In this document: positions 41,700 through 50,096 of the stretch, piece by piece
Layout of the letters: each line of letters opens with the position of its first letter
Numbering within the stretch: position 1 is the first letter of the stretch
NCBI GenBank assembly: GCA_905182185.1
Contig: CAJJAP010000002.1
Coordinates: 1 to 64,000, forward strand
DNA length: 64,000 bases
Source: an uncultured Candidatus Poseidoniales archaeon
GTDB lineage: Archaea; Thermoplasmatota; Poseidoniia; Poseidoniales; Poseidoniaceae
Direction: 5' to 3'
Position numbers and translations under genes: made by a program
The notes under the pieces: model-generated
Seen by the model: only the letters and a program-made list of their open reading frames with translations
What the model was told of the DNA's origin: nothing
The model's database searches: none

Positions 41700-42839
41700 A
41701 TGGCACAAATGTGGATTACAATGGGGCCTCAACACCCGATGACTCACGGACTTTGGACTCTGCGCGTCAAAGTAGATGGCGAAACTATCGTTGACACAGA
41801 TGCCGAACTTGGATACATCCATCGCGGTGTTGAAAAGATATGCGAAGACCGCGATTTCACTCAAATCACTCCTTATTGCGACCGTCTTTGCTACGTGTCT
41901 GCAATGACTTGGGCAAACTCATACATCTATGCAGCAGAAGACCTGTTAGAGGCTGAAGTTCCTGAGAGGGCAGAATTCATAAGACTAATTTCTGCTGAAC
42001 TACAACGTCTTGCTTCACACTTGATGTGGCTTGGCGCATTTGGGCCGGATATTGGTTCTCTGACATTGATGACTTGGTGTATGCGTGATAGAGAAATGTT
42101 CTTGGATTTACTGCAAGAATTAGGCGGTTCAAGAATGCATTATAATTATCCTCGTATCGGTGGTGTCAAGCGTGATATTCCGGTTGGATTCGCTACCCGC
42201 ATGATCGCTAAAATCAAATTATTCGAGAAGAGAATCGAAGAATACGAGATGCTACTTGACGAATCAACAATTTGGTTGGTCCGTTTGCAGGGTGTTGGCT
42301 ACACAAAGGCAGAAGACATGGTCGAAGCAGGTGTATCAGGGCCAAATGTTCGCGCTGCTGGTGTAAACTATGACGTTCGCTGGGCTCATCCTTATTCCGT
42401 TTACGACCAAGTTGATTGGGAGCCAGCTGTTGAGAAACCAACTTCTGTCAAAGGAGCCGATTGCTATGACCGATACAGAGTCAGAATGGAAGAGATGCGC
42501 CAATCTAGTAAGATGATTCTAGATGCTATTGAAAAGATACCAGGTGGCAAGAATACCAACTACTCAGCAGGAGATGAAATGATTATGACAAAGGCTCCTA
42601 CCAGAGCCCCAGAAGGAGCAACAGGCTTCTCTAACTACGAATGTACTCGCGGTGCATCACAATTTTACATCAAAGGGGGCGGTGAAGGTCGCGGTAAGAA
42701 TCCATATCGATTGTCGATTCGTTCACCGATGTTCATAACGATTCCATATGTGGCTAAAACAATGATCGGTTATAAAATCGCAGACATACCTGCGATTATG
42801 GGTAGTTTCGACCCTTGTATTGGAGAGACGGACCGTTGA
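41700..42839 (+). CDS. nuoD: Complex I subunit NuoD
   Basis: A 379-residue, 49-kDa-type subunit homologous to the large subunit of NiFe hydrogenases but without metal ligands. MGPQHPMTHG, the ELGYIHRGVEKI region and PRIGGVKRDIP are typical. It forms the quinone pocket with NuoB. The ATG at 41700 is preceded by GAGGTG. It is encoded separately from NuoC, unlike the NuoCD fusion of some bacteria. Confidence 0.97.
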   Translation: MAQMWITMGPQHPMTHGLWTLRVKVDGETIVDTDAELGYIHRGVEKICEDRDFTQITPYCDRLCYVSAMTWANSYIYAAEDLLEAEVPERAEFIRLISAELQRLASHLMWLGAFGPDIGSLTLMTWCMRDREMFLDLLQELGGSRMHYNYPRIGGVKRDIPVGFATRMIAKIKLFEKRIEEYEMLLDESTIWLVRLQGVGYTKAEDMVEAGVSGPNVRAAGVNYDVRWAHPYSVYDQVDWEPAVEKPTSVKGADCYDRYRVRMEEMRQSSKMILDAIEKIPGGKNTNYSAGDEMIMTKAPTRAPEGATGFSNYECTRGASQFYIKGGGEGRGKNPYRLSIRSPMFITIPYVAKTMIGYKIADIPAIMGSFDPCIGETDR

Positions 42840-42850
42840 GGTGATTTGTG

Positions 42851-44356
42851 ATGGAAGATGTATACGACCTACGTTCTTTACTGTTCGGCATAGCTGATAA
42901 GACAGTTACCAAATTGTTAACCGGGACTCCCCTAGAAAGCCAAATTGAAACTATTTCCTTCGGCTTAGGGACTTTCGTCATCGTCAATGTTGTCTTTTTG
43001 ATGCTATTCTTTTCCCAATTCGCAATTCTTTGGATCGAGAGAAAATGGTGCGCTCGTATGCAGGACCGCCGTGGTGCAACTACGGCACTTCGCTCCCTTT
43101 GGGTTGGTGAAAATGGTCAAACTGCAGGTGAATGGTGGAACATGCTTCCGTTCGGAGCAGGCAAACCAGTTGGTATGTTAAACGGCTGGCTCAACAAAAA
43201 CTTCGGTAATAGTGATGAACGCGCAATGGTAGACCGAGTCGGCAATCGTTCATGGATGGGATTGCCTATTCTACCAGGATTCTTCCAAAATGTTGCCGAT
43301 GGAATGAAATTCCTTCTCAAGGAACACATGGTTCCACAACGAGCCGATAAATTGATTTTCGAAGTATCTCCGTTCCTCATCGTCTCAACAACACTACTTA
43401 TTCTTGGGCTGATTCCTCTATCCAGTGGAATATATGCTACAAATCCTGAATTGTCAATTTTGTATATCATTGCAATCTTCGGAATCGCGCCTATAGGTGT
43501 GTTTTTCGCAGGATGGTCTAGTAATAACAAGTATACATTGATCGGTGGAATTCGTTCAGCAGCCCAACTTACTTCCTACGAGATACCACTTCTTCTCACT
43601 TTGTTGAGTGTAAGTATTCTTACTGGAACATTCAATATCATTGAAAGTATCCACTTCCAACATTCAGCAGGAGCATGGAATATTTTCCTTATGCCCCTCG
43701 GTGGTGCTTTATTCCTCTTAACTATGATAGCGGAGGTAGAGCGTGTTCCTTTCGACATGCCAGAAGCGGAAGCCGAACTTGTTGAAGGTTGGTGGACTGA
43801 GTATGGTGGAATGAGATTCGGTATGCTATTCATGGCAGAATATATCCGAACCTATGCTGCTTGTTTCCTCTTTGCACATTTCTTCTTAGGCGGATGGCAT
43901 TTACCATTCCAAGGAACAATTGGCTCTATTGGATTCCTTGGACTTGGTTCCCTCTATCTATTGATTCCAGGTGCAGTTGTAACATTGGTAAAGGCTTGGC
44001 TTGTATTCCTCGTAGTATTCGTAATGGCACGTTTCGCTTTGGCTCGTATCCGAACAGACCAAATCTTAGAATTTGGCTGGAGAGTACTATTGCCACTTTC
44101 AGTTCTCCAAGTCGTCTTGGCTGTAATTTACAGATTGTGGTTATTCGACCCAACCGCAGTATCTGATTCAGTTGCTGGTGGTATGGCATGGAATGCATTT
44201 GGCATTCCACACTTCGTTCCAATTGCAACAACTGTATTCTGGCTTGCACTATTCTTCTTGATGTTAAGGGATGAAGACAAAGATGCTAGCCCTGAAAGAA
44301 TGTTCCATGTACAAACAATGCAGCCTGCGGGAAAGCATATCCCGGGGCAGGAGTGA
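42851..44356 (+). CDS. nuoH: Complex I subunit NuoH
   Basis: A 501-residue membrane subunit (the frame offers GTG at 42848; ATG at 42851 is preferred). Eight or nine hydrophobic helices are visible, with ERKWCARMQDRRG near residue 65-80 and the conserved AEVERVPFDMPEAEAELVEGWWTEYGG segment lining the quinone channel. It is longer than bacterial NuoH (about 330) through extra sequence in the first loop region (about 90-160) and at the C-terminus. Confidence 0.95.
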   Translation: MEDVYDLRSLLFGIADKTVTKLLTGTPLESQIETISFGLGTFVIVNVVFLMLFFSQFAILWIERKWCARMQDRRGATTALRSLWVGENGQTAGEWWNMLPFGAGKPVGMLNGWLNKNFGNSDERAMVDRVGNRSWMGLPILPGFFQNVADGMKFLLKEHMVPQRADKLIFEVSPFLIVSTTLLILGLIPLSSGIYATNPELSILYIIAIFGIAPIGVFFAGWSSNNKYTLIGGIRSAAQLTSYEIPLLLTLLSVSILTGTFNIIESIHFQHSAGAWNIFLMPLGGALFLLTMIAEVERVPFDMPEAEAELVEGWWTEYGGMRFGMLFMAEYIRTYAACFLFAHFFLGGWHLPFQGTIGSIGFLGLGSLYLLIPGAVVTLVKAWLVFLVVFVMARFALARIRTDQILEFGWRVLLPLSVLQVVLAVIYRLWLFDPTAVSDSVAGGMAWNAFGIPHFVPIATTVFWLALFFLMLRDEDKDASPERMFHVQTMQPAGKHIPGQE

Positions 44357-44367
44357 GGTGATTAGAT

Positions 44368-45342
44368 ATGCCAATGCATCCAAGAGCACAACCAAATTTT
44401 AGAAACCTTTTCTGGTACCCATTTAAGATTACACTGATCACCGCATTGCGGACCTTCCCGTTCATTGGTAAGAGATGGGGTCACAAAATGGGGGCCTATC
44501 ATAACACAGAACATCCAGAATTCTTGGATGAGGCTACGAAGAATCGAATGGCCAGCAATGCCCACATCAATGATATTTCAAAGCAAAGATTTGCGCCGGA
44601 TAGAGTGACAACAGATTTGACGCCAACTCTATGGAAGCCTCAAACAGTTCAGTACCCATACGAAAGACTTGAAGAAATTGAACCTTGGCTTTTCAAGCCA
44701 GGCAATTACAATGGTCGTATCGGTATTATTTGGGAAACTTGTACCGCCTGTAAGTTATGTGTTACCGCCTGTCCAAACGATTGTCTTCACATGAGCACAG
44801 AATTACGCGTTGACGTATTGGATGGTGCTGATGGAGAAGATGCAGGACTCGGAGCCGACCTTGAAGTCGGAGGTTATGCTGCTTTGGCGATATCTCAAAT
44901 CGATGATGATTTGGAAACATTCAACTTAGCAACTGCTCACAGCGAAGCACCTGAGCAGTGGAGATTTGCAGAAGTTCTCGACCTTTCTGGAGATACTGCA
45001 ACAGTTCGCTGGAATGATTCTGGTGAAGAATCCGATGTTAATACCTCAGAATTGCGAACTGCCGATGAGCAAATCGTATCCGGTAGAATTGATTTAGGAA
45101 GGTGTATGTTCTGTGGATTATGTGCTGAAGCATGTGGATTCACTTCATTCTTTATGACCAACGAATACGATGGTATGTCCGGTTTTTCACGTCAAGACCT
45201 TTGGATGGATGCTAGTAGAACTCGCCTTCTACCAACAGTCCACCAAGAAGCGGTTGATGGGGAATTAGCAAAGAGAGCAAGCAAGGAACGCACCAAGCGC
45301 GAAAAGGCTGCAGCAAGGGCTGCAAAACAGGAGAGTGCTTGA
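44368..45342 (+). CDS. nuoI: Complex I subunit NuoI with an insertion between its two [4Fe-4S] motifs
   Basis: Ferredoxin-like subunit of 324 residues, against about 160-220 in most relatives. The first cluster motif is CTACKLCVTACP (Cys 125, 128, 131, 135) and the second CMFCGLCAEAC (Cys 246, 249, 252, 256). The motifs are normally some 35 residues apart; here they are 111 apart. The extra 75 or so residues contain an acidic Gly/Asp stretch and a segment GDTATVRWNDSGEES with a Tudor/SH3-like barrel look. A second extra segment lies between the N-terminal amphipathic helix and the first cluster. The C-terminus is Lys/Arg/Ala-rich. Confidence 0.93.
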   Translation: MPMHPRAQPNFRNLFWYPFKITLITALRTFPFIGKRWGHKMGAYHNTEHPEFLDEATKNRMASNAHINDISKQRFAPDRVTTDLTPTLWKPQTVQYPYERLEEIEPWLFKPGNYNGRIGIIWETCTACKLCVTACPNDCLHMSTELRVDVLDGADGEDAGLGADLEVGGYAALAISQIDDDLETFNLATAHSEAPEQWRFAEVLDLSGDTATVRWNDSGEESDVNTSELRTADEQIVSGRIDLGRCMFCGLCAEACGFTSFFMTNEYDGMSGFSRQDLWMDASRTRLLPTVHQEAVDGELAKRASKERTKREKAAARAAKQESA

Positions 45343-45618
45343 ATGGAAATTCAAATGATTGCAGAGTCAGCAGTATTCTTTCTGTTTGCAACTATAGTTA
45401 TACTCGGTGCAGTTGGAATGATATTTGCACAACGCGTTGCACACTCCATGCTTTCACTTATTTTCTGTTTCATGGCAGTTTCAGGAGTCTTCATTCTAAT
45501 GGGTGCAGAGTTTTTGGCAGCGATTCAAATTTTAGTCTACCTAGCAAGTGTCGGATTGGTGGTATTATTCGCTATCATGTTGACAAGAAGGCAAATTTTA
45601 GAGGAGGATTTTGAATGA
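45343..45618 (+). CDS. nuoJ: Complex I subunit NuoJ, N-terminal part
   Basis: A 91-residue membrane protein with three hydrophobic helices, matching the front half of NuoJ (FFLFATIVILGAVGMIF, and AAIQILVYLASVGLVVLF, the conserved VYxG-like helix). The gene overlaps the next one by four bases (ATGA), so NuoJ is encoded in two parts, as in several Euryarchaeota. Confidence 0.9.
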   Translation: MEIQMIAESAVFFLFATIVILGAVGMIFAQRVAHSMLSLIFCFMAVSGVFILMGAEFLAAIQILVYLASVGLVVLFAIMLTRRQILEEDFE

Positions 45619-45908
45619 AGTTGATGTCATCCCTCACCAGAATTGGTCTGGTAGGCCTTGGTTTTATTCTGGTCAAAGTTGTATCAGATGCCTCGACTTG
45701 GCAATCATCAAAGAATCCCGACCTGTATCCAACCAATGCTGGATTAGCATCAGGTCTATTCAATGACTGGGCTCTTCCTTTGATGATACTCGGAGTTCTA
45801 ATGGCTATCGCAATGATAGGTGCTGCATATCTTGTTAGAGATGAGAGGAGAGAGAATCTTCTCTGGGAATTTAAAACAGATTCAGATGATGGAGGTGAAG
45901 AAGAATGA
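45615..45908 (+). CDS. Complex I subunit NuoJ, C-terminal part
   Basis: A 97-residue protein with two hydrophobic helices (about 8-25 and 50-75) and an acidic tail. Its position between nuoJ and nuoK and the size deficit of NuoJ imply the second half of a split NuoJ. Four-base overlaps with both neighbours indicate coupled translation. Confidence 0.8.
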   Translation: MKLMSSLTRIGLVGLGFILVKVVSDASTWQSSKNPDLYPTNAGLASGLFNDWALPLMILGVLMAIAMIGAAYLVRDERRENLLWEFKTDSDDGGEEE

Positions 45909-46207
45909 TTGATCCAGCATGGGTTTCCGGACTTTCCGCTATTTTGTTCATCATTGGACTGATAGGAGTTTTCACAAGAAAGAATGCCATCATCGTATTG
46001 ATGTGTATTGAATTAATGCTCAACGCAGCAAATATGCAATTCGCAGCAGCTGCAGTTCACCACGGTGATGCAACCGGTTGGGTTTATGCCCTCTTCGCAA
46101 TTGCAATCGCCGCTAGTGAAGTTGCTATCGGTTTAGCCATCTTCTTGGCTGTTTACGGAAAGCACGAAACGATAACTCTGGACGATATCAATGTCCTGAG
46201 TAACTGA
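45905..46207 (+). CDS. nuoK: Complex I subunit NuoK
   Basis: A 100-residue subunit with three membrane helices. The conserved Glu of helix 2 is in VLMCIELMLNAAN, and a further Glu lies in ASEVAIGLAIFLAVYG, both of which serve proton transfer in the family. Length and motifs are standard. Confidence 0.95.
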   Translation: MIDPAWVSGLSAILFIIGLIGVFTRKNAIIVLMCIELMLNAANMQFAAAAVHHGDATGWVYALFAIAIAASEVAIGLAIFLAVYGKHETITLDDINVLSN

Positions 46208-46216
46208 GGTGGTATC

Positions 46217-48451
46217 ATGTCTGGTTCAAGTAGTTCAGAAGTAGTTCACAGTTCAATGGCTGAGTATGCCCCTCTCATCATTTTATTACCAATGCTGGCA
46301 ATGCCAGTAATCTTATTCTTAGGTAAGGTTTTCAATACAAATCCTACCTGGAAGAATACACTAAAGGAAGGCGGAATAATCGCTTTAGTAGCAATGGGTG
46401 CAGCATTATTCATTTCATTGGCTATTATCAAGGATTATCTTGGTAGTTTTTCAAATAACGGAGATATCTTCTCTTTGACATGGTTGAATACTGCAATCTG
46501 GGAAGGGGGAGCATCGACAACACCAATCTCTTTCGGTTTTGGAATTTACATCGATCACATCACCGTAATGTTGCTATTCGTTGCAGCATTCCTATGTTTC
46601 TTAATCAATATCTTTGCGATTGGATACATGAACACCGATGAAATTAATGATAACAGAAATCATCGCTTCTATGCAGAATTCGTATTATTTTGTGCCGCAA
46701 TGCTCGGAATGGTACTTTCTGATTCATTCCTCTGGCTATTCATATTCTGGGAAATAATGGGACTTTGTTCATATTTACTAATCGGCTTTTATTACGAGCG
46801 CCCAAGTGCCGCATCGGCAGCAAAGAAAGCATTCATGACCACTCGTATCGGTGATGTATTCCTAATGATTGGACTCGTCATGCTTTGGGATTTGTTTGGT
46901 TCATTAGATTATAGCATTGTCTTTGACCCAGCAAATATCGCTTTAGTCAATCCTGGTTCTTTACAAATGGCCCTTGGAATGATGTTTATCGGTGCAATTG
47001 GTAAATCAGCACAATTCCCATTACACGTTTGGCTACCGGATGCTATGGAAGGTCCAACACCGGTATCTGCTCTAATTCACGCAGCGACAATGGTCAATGC
47101 AGGACTGTACCTAGTTGCTCGTATGTTCCCATTCTTCGGTGCAGAATCTATGTCTGGTGAATTGGTTGACCTGGCATTCATCATCGCTTCTATTGGCGGT
47201 ATTACAGCGGTCATGGCTGCTGGGATTGCCTTTGTTCAAGATGACTTGAAGAAGGTACTAGCATATTCTACAATGAGTCAACTCGGCTATATTTTCACTG
47301 GGCTAGGTGTGGCTTTATGGCTCGCAAATTCATTGGATTGGCATCACGACTCCGCATCTCATACTATTGTAGTCGTAGCATTTGGAGCAGCATTATTCCA
47401 CTTATTCAACCACGCAATGGCAAAAGGAATGCTGTTCATGGCAAGCGGTTCAGTAATTCACGAAGTACATCATGCGCACCACCACCTTCACCACGACGAT
47501 CATGGAGATGATGACGAATTTGATGCTCAATCTATGGAGAATATGGGCGGTTTAGCGAGCAAGATGCCTATTACTGCAACAGCAATGTTAGTCGGTTCCG
47601 CATCGATTATGGGATTGCCTTTGATCGGAGGGTTCTGGTCTAAGGAAGGAATAATTGCCAATGCTTGGAGAGTTGCACTCGAAGACCCGAGATTCCTCTT
47701 CCCTGCAGCCTGCGTATTACTCGGTGCAGGAATGACAGGATTTTACATGACAAGAATGTGGGTTAAAACCTTTGCAGGTAAGCCAAATAATGAAGTTGCG
47801 GCACATGTCGGGCCAACAAATAGTTGGATTAAGACACCTCTTTTCATTCTAACATTCGTAACATTATCATCAATACTATTGGCTGGAATGGGCTTCACAC
47901 ATTGGGCTCCAGACTCAGAATACAGTTTCCTATCGGACAAAGGTTTAGGGGCTGGGATCATGTATGAACTAGGCCATGCTTTCGCAAACCATGATGCATT
48001 CTACTTCATATTGACATATGTTGCAATTGCTCTCAGTGCAATTGTTGGACCATTTATGGCAATGTCATTATTTGGTGGTAAACTTGAGGAAGGCGAGGAT
48101 TGCAAGCCTTGGTTCAAACCGGTAATAGCACTCAACAACTGGGTTTACAACAAATATCACTGGGACAATAGTGGAATCGCAACATCCGGTCTAGCAGTTG
48201 CTTTGCAAAATAGATTGTATATTGACAAGTATTACGATTTGGCAATGGTCAAAATAGTCGCCGGATTCTCAAATAAGGCTGCTGAAGTTGATACAAAAAT
48301 CATCGATGGGGCCGTCAAGCAAATTGAAGATAAATCACAAAAGATTTCAACTATAGTTCGTTCCCTAACAACAGGTTCTGCTCGTGATTACATTCTTTGG
48401 GTGGCGATAGGGACCTTATTGATTTTCTTCTTCATATGGGGGGTGGCCTGA
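46217..48451 (+). CDS. nuoL: Complex I subunit NuoL (antiporter-like)
   Basis: A 744-residue antiporter-like subunit. Conserved segments are FWEIMGLCSYLLIGFYYERPSA (helix with the catalytic Glu), GAIGKSAQFPLHVWLPDAMEGPTPVSALIHAATMV (with essential Lys) and KKVLAYSTMSQLGY. The C-terminal long lateral-helix region is present. A His/Asp-rich loop (HHAHHHLHHDDHGDDDE, near residue 418-434) interrupts a conserved loop after helix 12 or so and looks like a metal-binding insertion. It starts at 46217 with GAGGTGG upstream. Confidence 0.95.
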   Translation: MSGSSSSEVVHSSMAEYAPLIILLPMLAMPVILFLGKVFNTNPTWKNTLKEGGIIALVAMGAALFISLAIIKDYLGSFSNNGDIFSLTWLNTAIWEGGASTTPISFGFGIYIDHITVMLLFVAAFLCFLINIFAIGYMNTDEINDNRNHRFYAEFVLFCAAMLGMVLSDSFLWLFIFWEIMGLCSYLLIGFYYERPSAASAAKKAFMTTRIGDVFLMIGLVMLWDLFGSLDYSIVFDPANIALVNPGSLQMALGMMFIGAIGKSAQFPLHVWLPDAMEGPTPVSALIHAATMVNAGLYLVARMFPFFGAESMSGELVDLAFIIASIGGITAVMAAGIAFVQDDLKKVLAYSTMSQLGYIFTGLGVALWLANSLDWHHDSASHTIVVVAFGAALFHLFNHAMAKGMLFMASGSVIHEVHHAHHHLHHDDHGDDDEFDAQSMENMGGLASKMPITATAMLVGSASIMGLPLIGGFWSKEGIIANAWRVALEDPRFLFPAACVLLGAGMTGFYMTRMWVKTFAGKPNNEVAAHVGPTNSWIKTPLFILTFVTLSSILLAGMGFTHWAPDSEYSFLSDKGLGAGIMYELGHAFANHDAFYFILTYVAIALSAIVGPFMAMSLFGGKLEEGEDCKPWFKPVIALNNWVYNKYHWDNSGIATSGLAVALQNRLYIDKYYDLAMVKIVAGFSNKAAEVDTKIIDGAVKQIEDKSQKISTIVRSLTTGSARDYILWVAIGTLLIFFFIWGVA

Positions 48452-50095
48452 TTGCAAGACCTAATTTCAATGCCTTTAGTCGGGTTTCCGATAATAGCGA
48501 GCCTAATAATTATGGGAACTATCTCAAATATGAGCGAAGAAGTCCGTGAGAAGTTGGTCAATCCAATTAGATGGGCTGTCTTGATATTCTCTTTGGTCTT
48601 GCTCGGTTTGACCACAACAATGTTCTACAATTTCTTCGGAGATCTAAATGGGTTTGAAGGAATTGCATTCAATACTTACGAGTATCATATTAGATATAAT
48701 TGGGTTGAATCATTGGGAATTCATTGGAGTGTTGGGCTCGATGCCCTTTCCTTCCCTATGGTTTGGTTGACAACATTACTTCTTCCGGTTACAATCATTG
48801 CAACTTGGAACGAAAAGAATGGAGCATTCTATCACCCTCTGCTCCTGTTAATGGGTGGAGCATTAATCGGTGTCTTCGTTGCTCTAGACCTGTTCATGTT
48901 CTATGTATTCTGGGAGTTAACTCTAATTCCAATGTTCTTCTTGATTCTCAAGTGGGGTGGTGAAGACAGAAAATATGCTGCTCAGAAATTCTTCATCTAT
49001 ACCTTCACAGCCTCAGTTGTAATGTTACTCGGTCTTGTAACTCTATACTTCTTACAGAACCCATTGGAGCCATTGGCTCACTCGGGTACAATGACAGGAC
49101 GTACATTTGATATTAGTTCAATTGTCAGCCACGCACATCAAGCTAATATGGGTGGGAATTGGTTCTTGGGTGCTTCAATGCAGAAGATTATCTTCGCAAT
49201 GTTGATGCTCGGATTCTTAGTTAAGTTGCCAGCAGTTCCTTTCCATACTTGGCTTCCAGATGCTCACGTTCAAGCACCTACAGGCGGTTCAATGCTGCTT
49301 GCTGGTGTAATGTTAAAGATGGGTGCTTATGGTATGTTTAGATTACCGATTGCACTATTCCCTCATGCTTTGGAATACTTCCAATTAGTATTGATGGCAA
49401 TTGGTATGGTTTCATTGGTTTGGGGTTCAATCGTTTGTTTAGGTCAGACCAACCTCAAGAAGATGGTTGCATATTCATCAGTATCTCACATGGGAGTAAT
49501 CTGTATCGGTATTGCTACAATGCAACCGATGGGTTGGGCTGCAGCTCTATTCATGATGTTTGCACACGGTATTATCTCGCCTCACTTATTCGCTGTATGT
49601 GGCGCATTCAAGCACCATTATCACAGCATGGAAATCGGTTCAATGCGAGGTATGGCCAAACATTCACCTTGGTTAGCGACCTCTATGATGTTCGCATGGA
49701 TGGCTTCTCTTGGGCTTCCTTTACTAGCAGGATTCGTCGCAGAATTGATGGTCTTAATCGCTCTATGGCACTTCTTAGTTGCTGAAGGTTGGAGCGTATT
49801 GTGGATGGTTGGTCCAGCACTTGTCCTAGCCGTTACAGCAGCATATTACCTGTGGAGCATGCAACGCACCATCTTCGAGGGTGGGGATGAAACACAACCA
49901 CCTGCTTCAATGGATGGTCAGCCGATCCCTGATATCGGCAACCATGAGAAGTTGGCAATGTTCGTATTAGCCATGTTCACAATCTTGTTCGGTGTAATGC
50001 CATGGATCGCTTTGGATATGATGAACGATTGGTCAATCCAAATCTTTGAAGGACTGATAATGCCGATTCTAGGCAACTTTAACGGAGGCGTCTGA
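48452..50095 (+). CDS. nuoM: Complex I subunit NuoM (antiporter-like)
   Basis: A 547-residue membrane subunit homologous to Mrp antiporters. VFWELTLIPMFFLIL (Glu helix), KLPAVPFHTWLPDAHVQAPTGGSMLLAGV and KKMVAYSSVSHMG are conserved. TTG start directly after the nuoL stop. It forms one proton channel of the membrane arm. Confidence 0.96.
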   Translation: MQDLISMPLVGFPIIASLIIMGTISNMSEEVREKLVNPIRWAVLIFSLVLLGLTTTMFYNFFGDLNGFEGIAFNTYEYHIRYNWVESLGIHWSVGLDALSFPMVWLTTLLLPVTIIATWNEKNGAFYHPLLLLMGGALIGVFVALDLFMFYVFWELTLIPMFFLILKWGGEDRKYAAQKFFIYTFTASVVMLLGLVTLYFLQNPLEPLAHSGTMTGRTFDISSIVSHAHQANMGGNWFLGASMQKIIFAMLMLGFLVKLPAVPFHTWLPDAHVQAPTGGSMLLAGVMLKMGAYGMFRLPIALFPHALEYFQLVLMAIGMVSLVWGSIVCLGQTNLKKMVAYSSVSHMGVICIGIATMQPMGWAAALFMMFAHGIISPHLFAVCGAFKHHYHSMEIGSMRGMAKHSPWLATSMMFAWMASLGLPLLAGFVAELMVLIALWHFLVAEGWSVLWMVGPALVLAVTAAYYLWSMQRTIFEGGDETQPPASMDGQPIPDIGNHEKLAMFVLAMFTILFGVMPWIALDMMNDWSIQIFEGLIMPILGNFNGGV

Positions 50096-50096
50096 A

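Noticed and set aside
44368-45342. NuoI insertion as an intein or mobile element
   Set aside because: The insert is short, in frame, has no intein motifs and shows no flanking repeats.
45343-45908. NuoJ split by a frame error
   Set aside because: The two parts overlap as ATGA with separate starts, and split NuoJ is known in Euryarchaeota, so this looks natural.
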